DNA of 25,473 bases, from the NCBI GenBank assembly GCA_002434915.1, contig DJLG01000120.1, positions 1 through 25,473 of the forward strand. The letters run 5' to 3'. Under the pieces are notes generated by a model. The model was not told the origin of the DNA. It did not search any database and saw only the letters and a list, made by a program, of their open reading frames with translations. This DNA comes from Proteobacteria bacterium UBA6522. Lineage in GTDB: Bacteria > Pseudomonadota > Gammaproteobacteria > Steroidobacterales > Rariloculaceae. A program made the position numbers and the translations under genes. Positions 24,394-25,473 of the stretch are shown one piece after another. Position 1 is the stretch's first letter. Every line of letters begins with the position of its first letter.

Positions 24394-25473
24394 TTGGAAA
24401 ATCAAATTGAAACACTTGCAGATATAAGCCTTCCCTGGATTGAGTGGATTGGGCCCTATATTTGGTTGCAAGCGGCAATAATTATTGCGCTTGGCTTGGT
24501 ACTTGCTTTCATTGCTGAACGCTTAATTGTCGCTACACTTGAAAAGATTGTAGCTAGAACTTCTAGCGCGGTTGATGATGAGGTCATTGCAGCCCTTAAA
24601 AGACCTCTTTTCCTCAGTATTTTTTTTATAAGCCTCGCTTTGGCCACCTATCGCCTGAATCTACCAACTCCTCTTACTAATATCACACTAGCAAGTCTGA
24701 CTACGATCACGGTAATAGCATGGCTAGGTTTTTTTATTCGACTAACCCATGTGATTCTGGGAGCATTTAGCAAAGCACAAGGTCGGTATGAATTTGTCCA
24801 ACCATCCACGCTTCCTCTTTTTGACAATTCCGCAAAGCTACTTCTTTTTCTCAGCGCCCTTTATTTTATCTTCCTGGCCTGGGGTATAAATGTAAGTGCA
24901 TTAATAGCATCAGCAGGAATAGTGGGTCTCGCGCTAAGCTTTGGTGCCCAAGATGCCCTATCAAATATTTTTGGCGGCATGTCCATACTCGCAGATCGTC
25001 CATTTAAAGTTGGCGACTTTATCAACCTTGATACTGGAGAAAGAGGTGAAGTGACTCATATTGGATTACGAAGTACGCGGCTACTAACCCGAGATGACGT
25101 AGAAATAAGCGTGCCTAACAGCGTTATGGGCAATGCTAAAGTAATTAACGAAACTGGAGGCCCACATGAAAAATTCCGTATTAGAGTGGGTGTTGGTGTT
25201 GCCTATGGAAGCGATATAGATCAAGTCGAGCAAGCCCTTATCAACGTCGCATCTTCTCATCCCGAGATTTGCACTACACCAAAACCTTTAACAAGATTCC
25301 GAGCCTTCGGTAACTCTAGCTTAGACTTTGAACTGCTTGCCTGGGTCAACGAACCTATACTGAGAGGTCGCCTAGAGCATGAGCTTCATTGCGGAGTCTA
25401 TAAAGCATTCAACGAGGCTGGGATTGTAATTCCATTTCCTCAGCAAGATATACACATAAAAAACCAAGATTGA
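24394..25473 (+). CDS. MscS-family mechanosensitive channel
   Basis: A 359-residue small-conductance mechanosensitive channel homologue, complete and ending on the last base of the window. Helices lie at about 20-48, 72-90, 96-118 and 148-166. The pore-lining TM3 and following segment read SAGIVGLALSFGAQDALSNIFGG, then SILADRPFKVGDFI, the most conserved part of MscS. A beta domain (GERGEVTHIGLRSTRL) and a C-terminal alpha/beta domain ending in IPFPQQDIHI complete the vestibule. It releases solutes on hypo-osmotic shock. The only usable start in frame is TTG at 24394; no ATG precedes TM3 and no Shine-Dalgarno is evident, so the exact N-terminus is uncertain. It follows the radical SAM gene by 31 bases and may or may not be part of that operon. 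Confidence 0.92.
   Translation: MENQIETLADISLPWIEWIGPYIWLQAAIIIALGLVLAFIAERLIVATLEKIVARTSSAVDDEVIAALKRPLFLSIFFISLALATYRLNLPTPLTNITLASLTTITVIAWLGFFIRLTHVILGAFSKAQGRYEFVQPSTLPLFDNSAKLLLFLSALYFIFLAWGINVSALIASAGIVGLALSFGAQDALSNIFGGMSILADRPFKVGDFINLDTGERGEVTHIGLRSTRLLTRDDVEISVPNSVMGNAKVINETGGPHEKFRIRVGVGVAYGSDIDQVEQALINVASSHPEICTTPKPLTRFRAFGNSSLDFELLAWVNEPILRGRLEHELHCGVYKAFNEAGIVIPFPQQDIHIKNQD

Overview
The window looks like chromosomal DNA from a free-living Gammaproteobacterium, possibly marine. This is an inference from gene content: a fused indolepyruvate-type ferredoxin oxidoreductase, a B12 uptake operon with a TonB-dependent receptor, a TorF-like porin with glnK-amtB behind a sigma-54/NtrC promoter, purT, and several outer-membrane or lipoprotein products. 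Base composition is moderately AT-rich. Spacing between genes is tight, and GTG or TTG starts are common. I see no tRNA, rRNA, IS element, CRISPR array or phage gene.

Layout. (1) 40-882 (+): a MerR-type helix-turn-helix protein with a TPR tail. (2) 920-5459 (-): a PLP-dependent threonine/serine dehydratase followed by a 1165-residue 2-oxoacid ferredoxin oxidoreductase, probably one transcription unit. (3) 5463-12886 (+): a near-consensus promoter, a complete cobalamin riboswitch, then btuF-btuC-btuD-btuB (vitamin B12 import), a DmeF-like cobalt/nickel exporter and a ModF-like tandem ABC ATPase. A MerC-like membrane protein converges on this from the minus strand (12895-13284). (4) 13285-13667: a gap holding a decayed short-chain dehydrogenase C-terminus and a stem-loop. 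(5) 13668-16155 (-): torF-like porin, glnK, amtB, preceded by a very good -24/-12 promoter and two upstream NtrC-like sites 22 bp apart. (6) 16365-17549 (+): purT. (7) 17576-19744 (-): a TPR lipoprotein and a 2Fe-2S ferredoxin, probably transcribed separately. (8) 19822-25473 (+): a compact run with two glycosyltransferase-like proteins (the families originally named rSAM/selenodomain-associated transferases 1 and 2), a TVP38/TMEM64 membrane protein, a mercuric-reductase-like flavoprotein, a radical SAM protein with a cysteine-rich tail, and an MscS-type channel.

How the parts work together. The B12 operon forms a complete import route: BtuB at the outer membrane, BtuF in the periplasm, BtuCD at the inner membrane. 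It should be repressed by cobalamin through the riboswitch. The cobalt exporter directly behind it suggests coordination of corrin uptake with cobalt homeostasis. The torF-glnK-amtB unit is a nitrogen-scavenging module switched on by NtrC under nitrogen limitation.

The last cluster is the least understood part. It resembles arsenosugar-type neighbourhoods in its two transferases, but its radical SAM protein does not have the ArsS motif pattern and no arsenic methyltransferase is present. Its product is unknown, and it is the best candidate here for an undescribed pathway.
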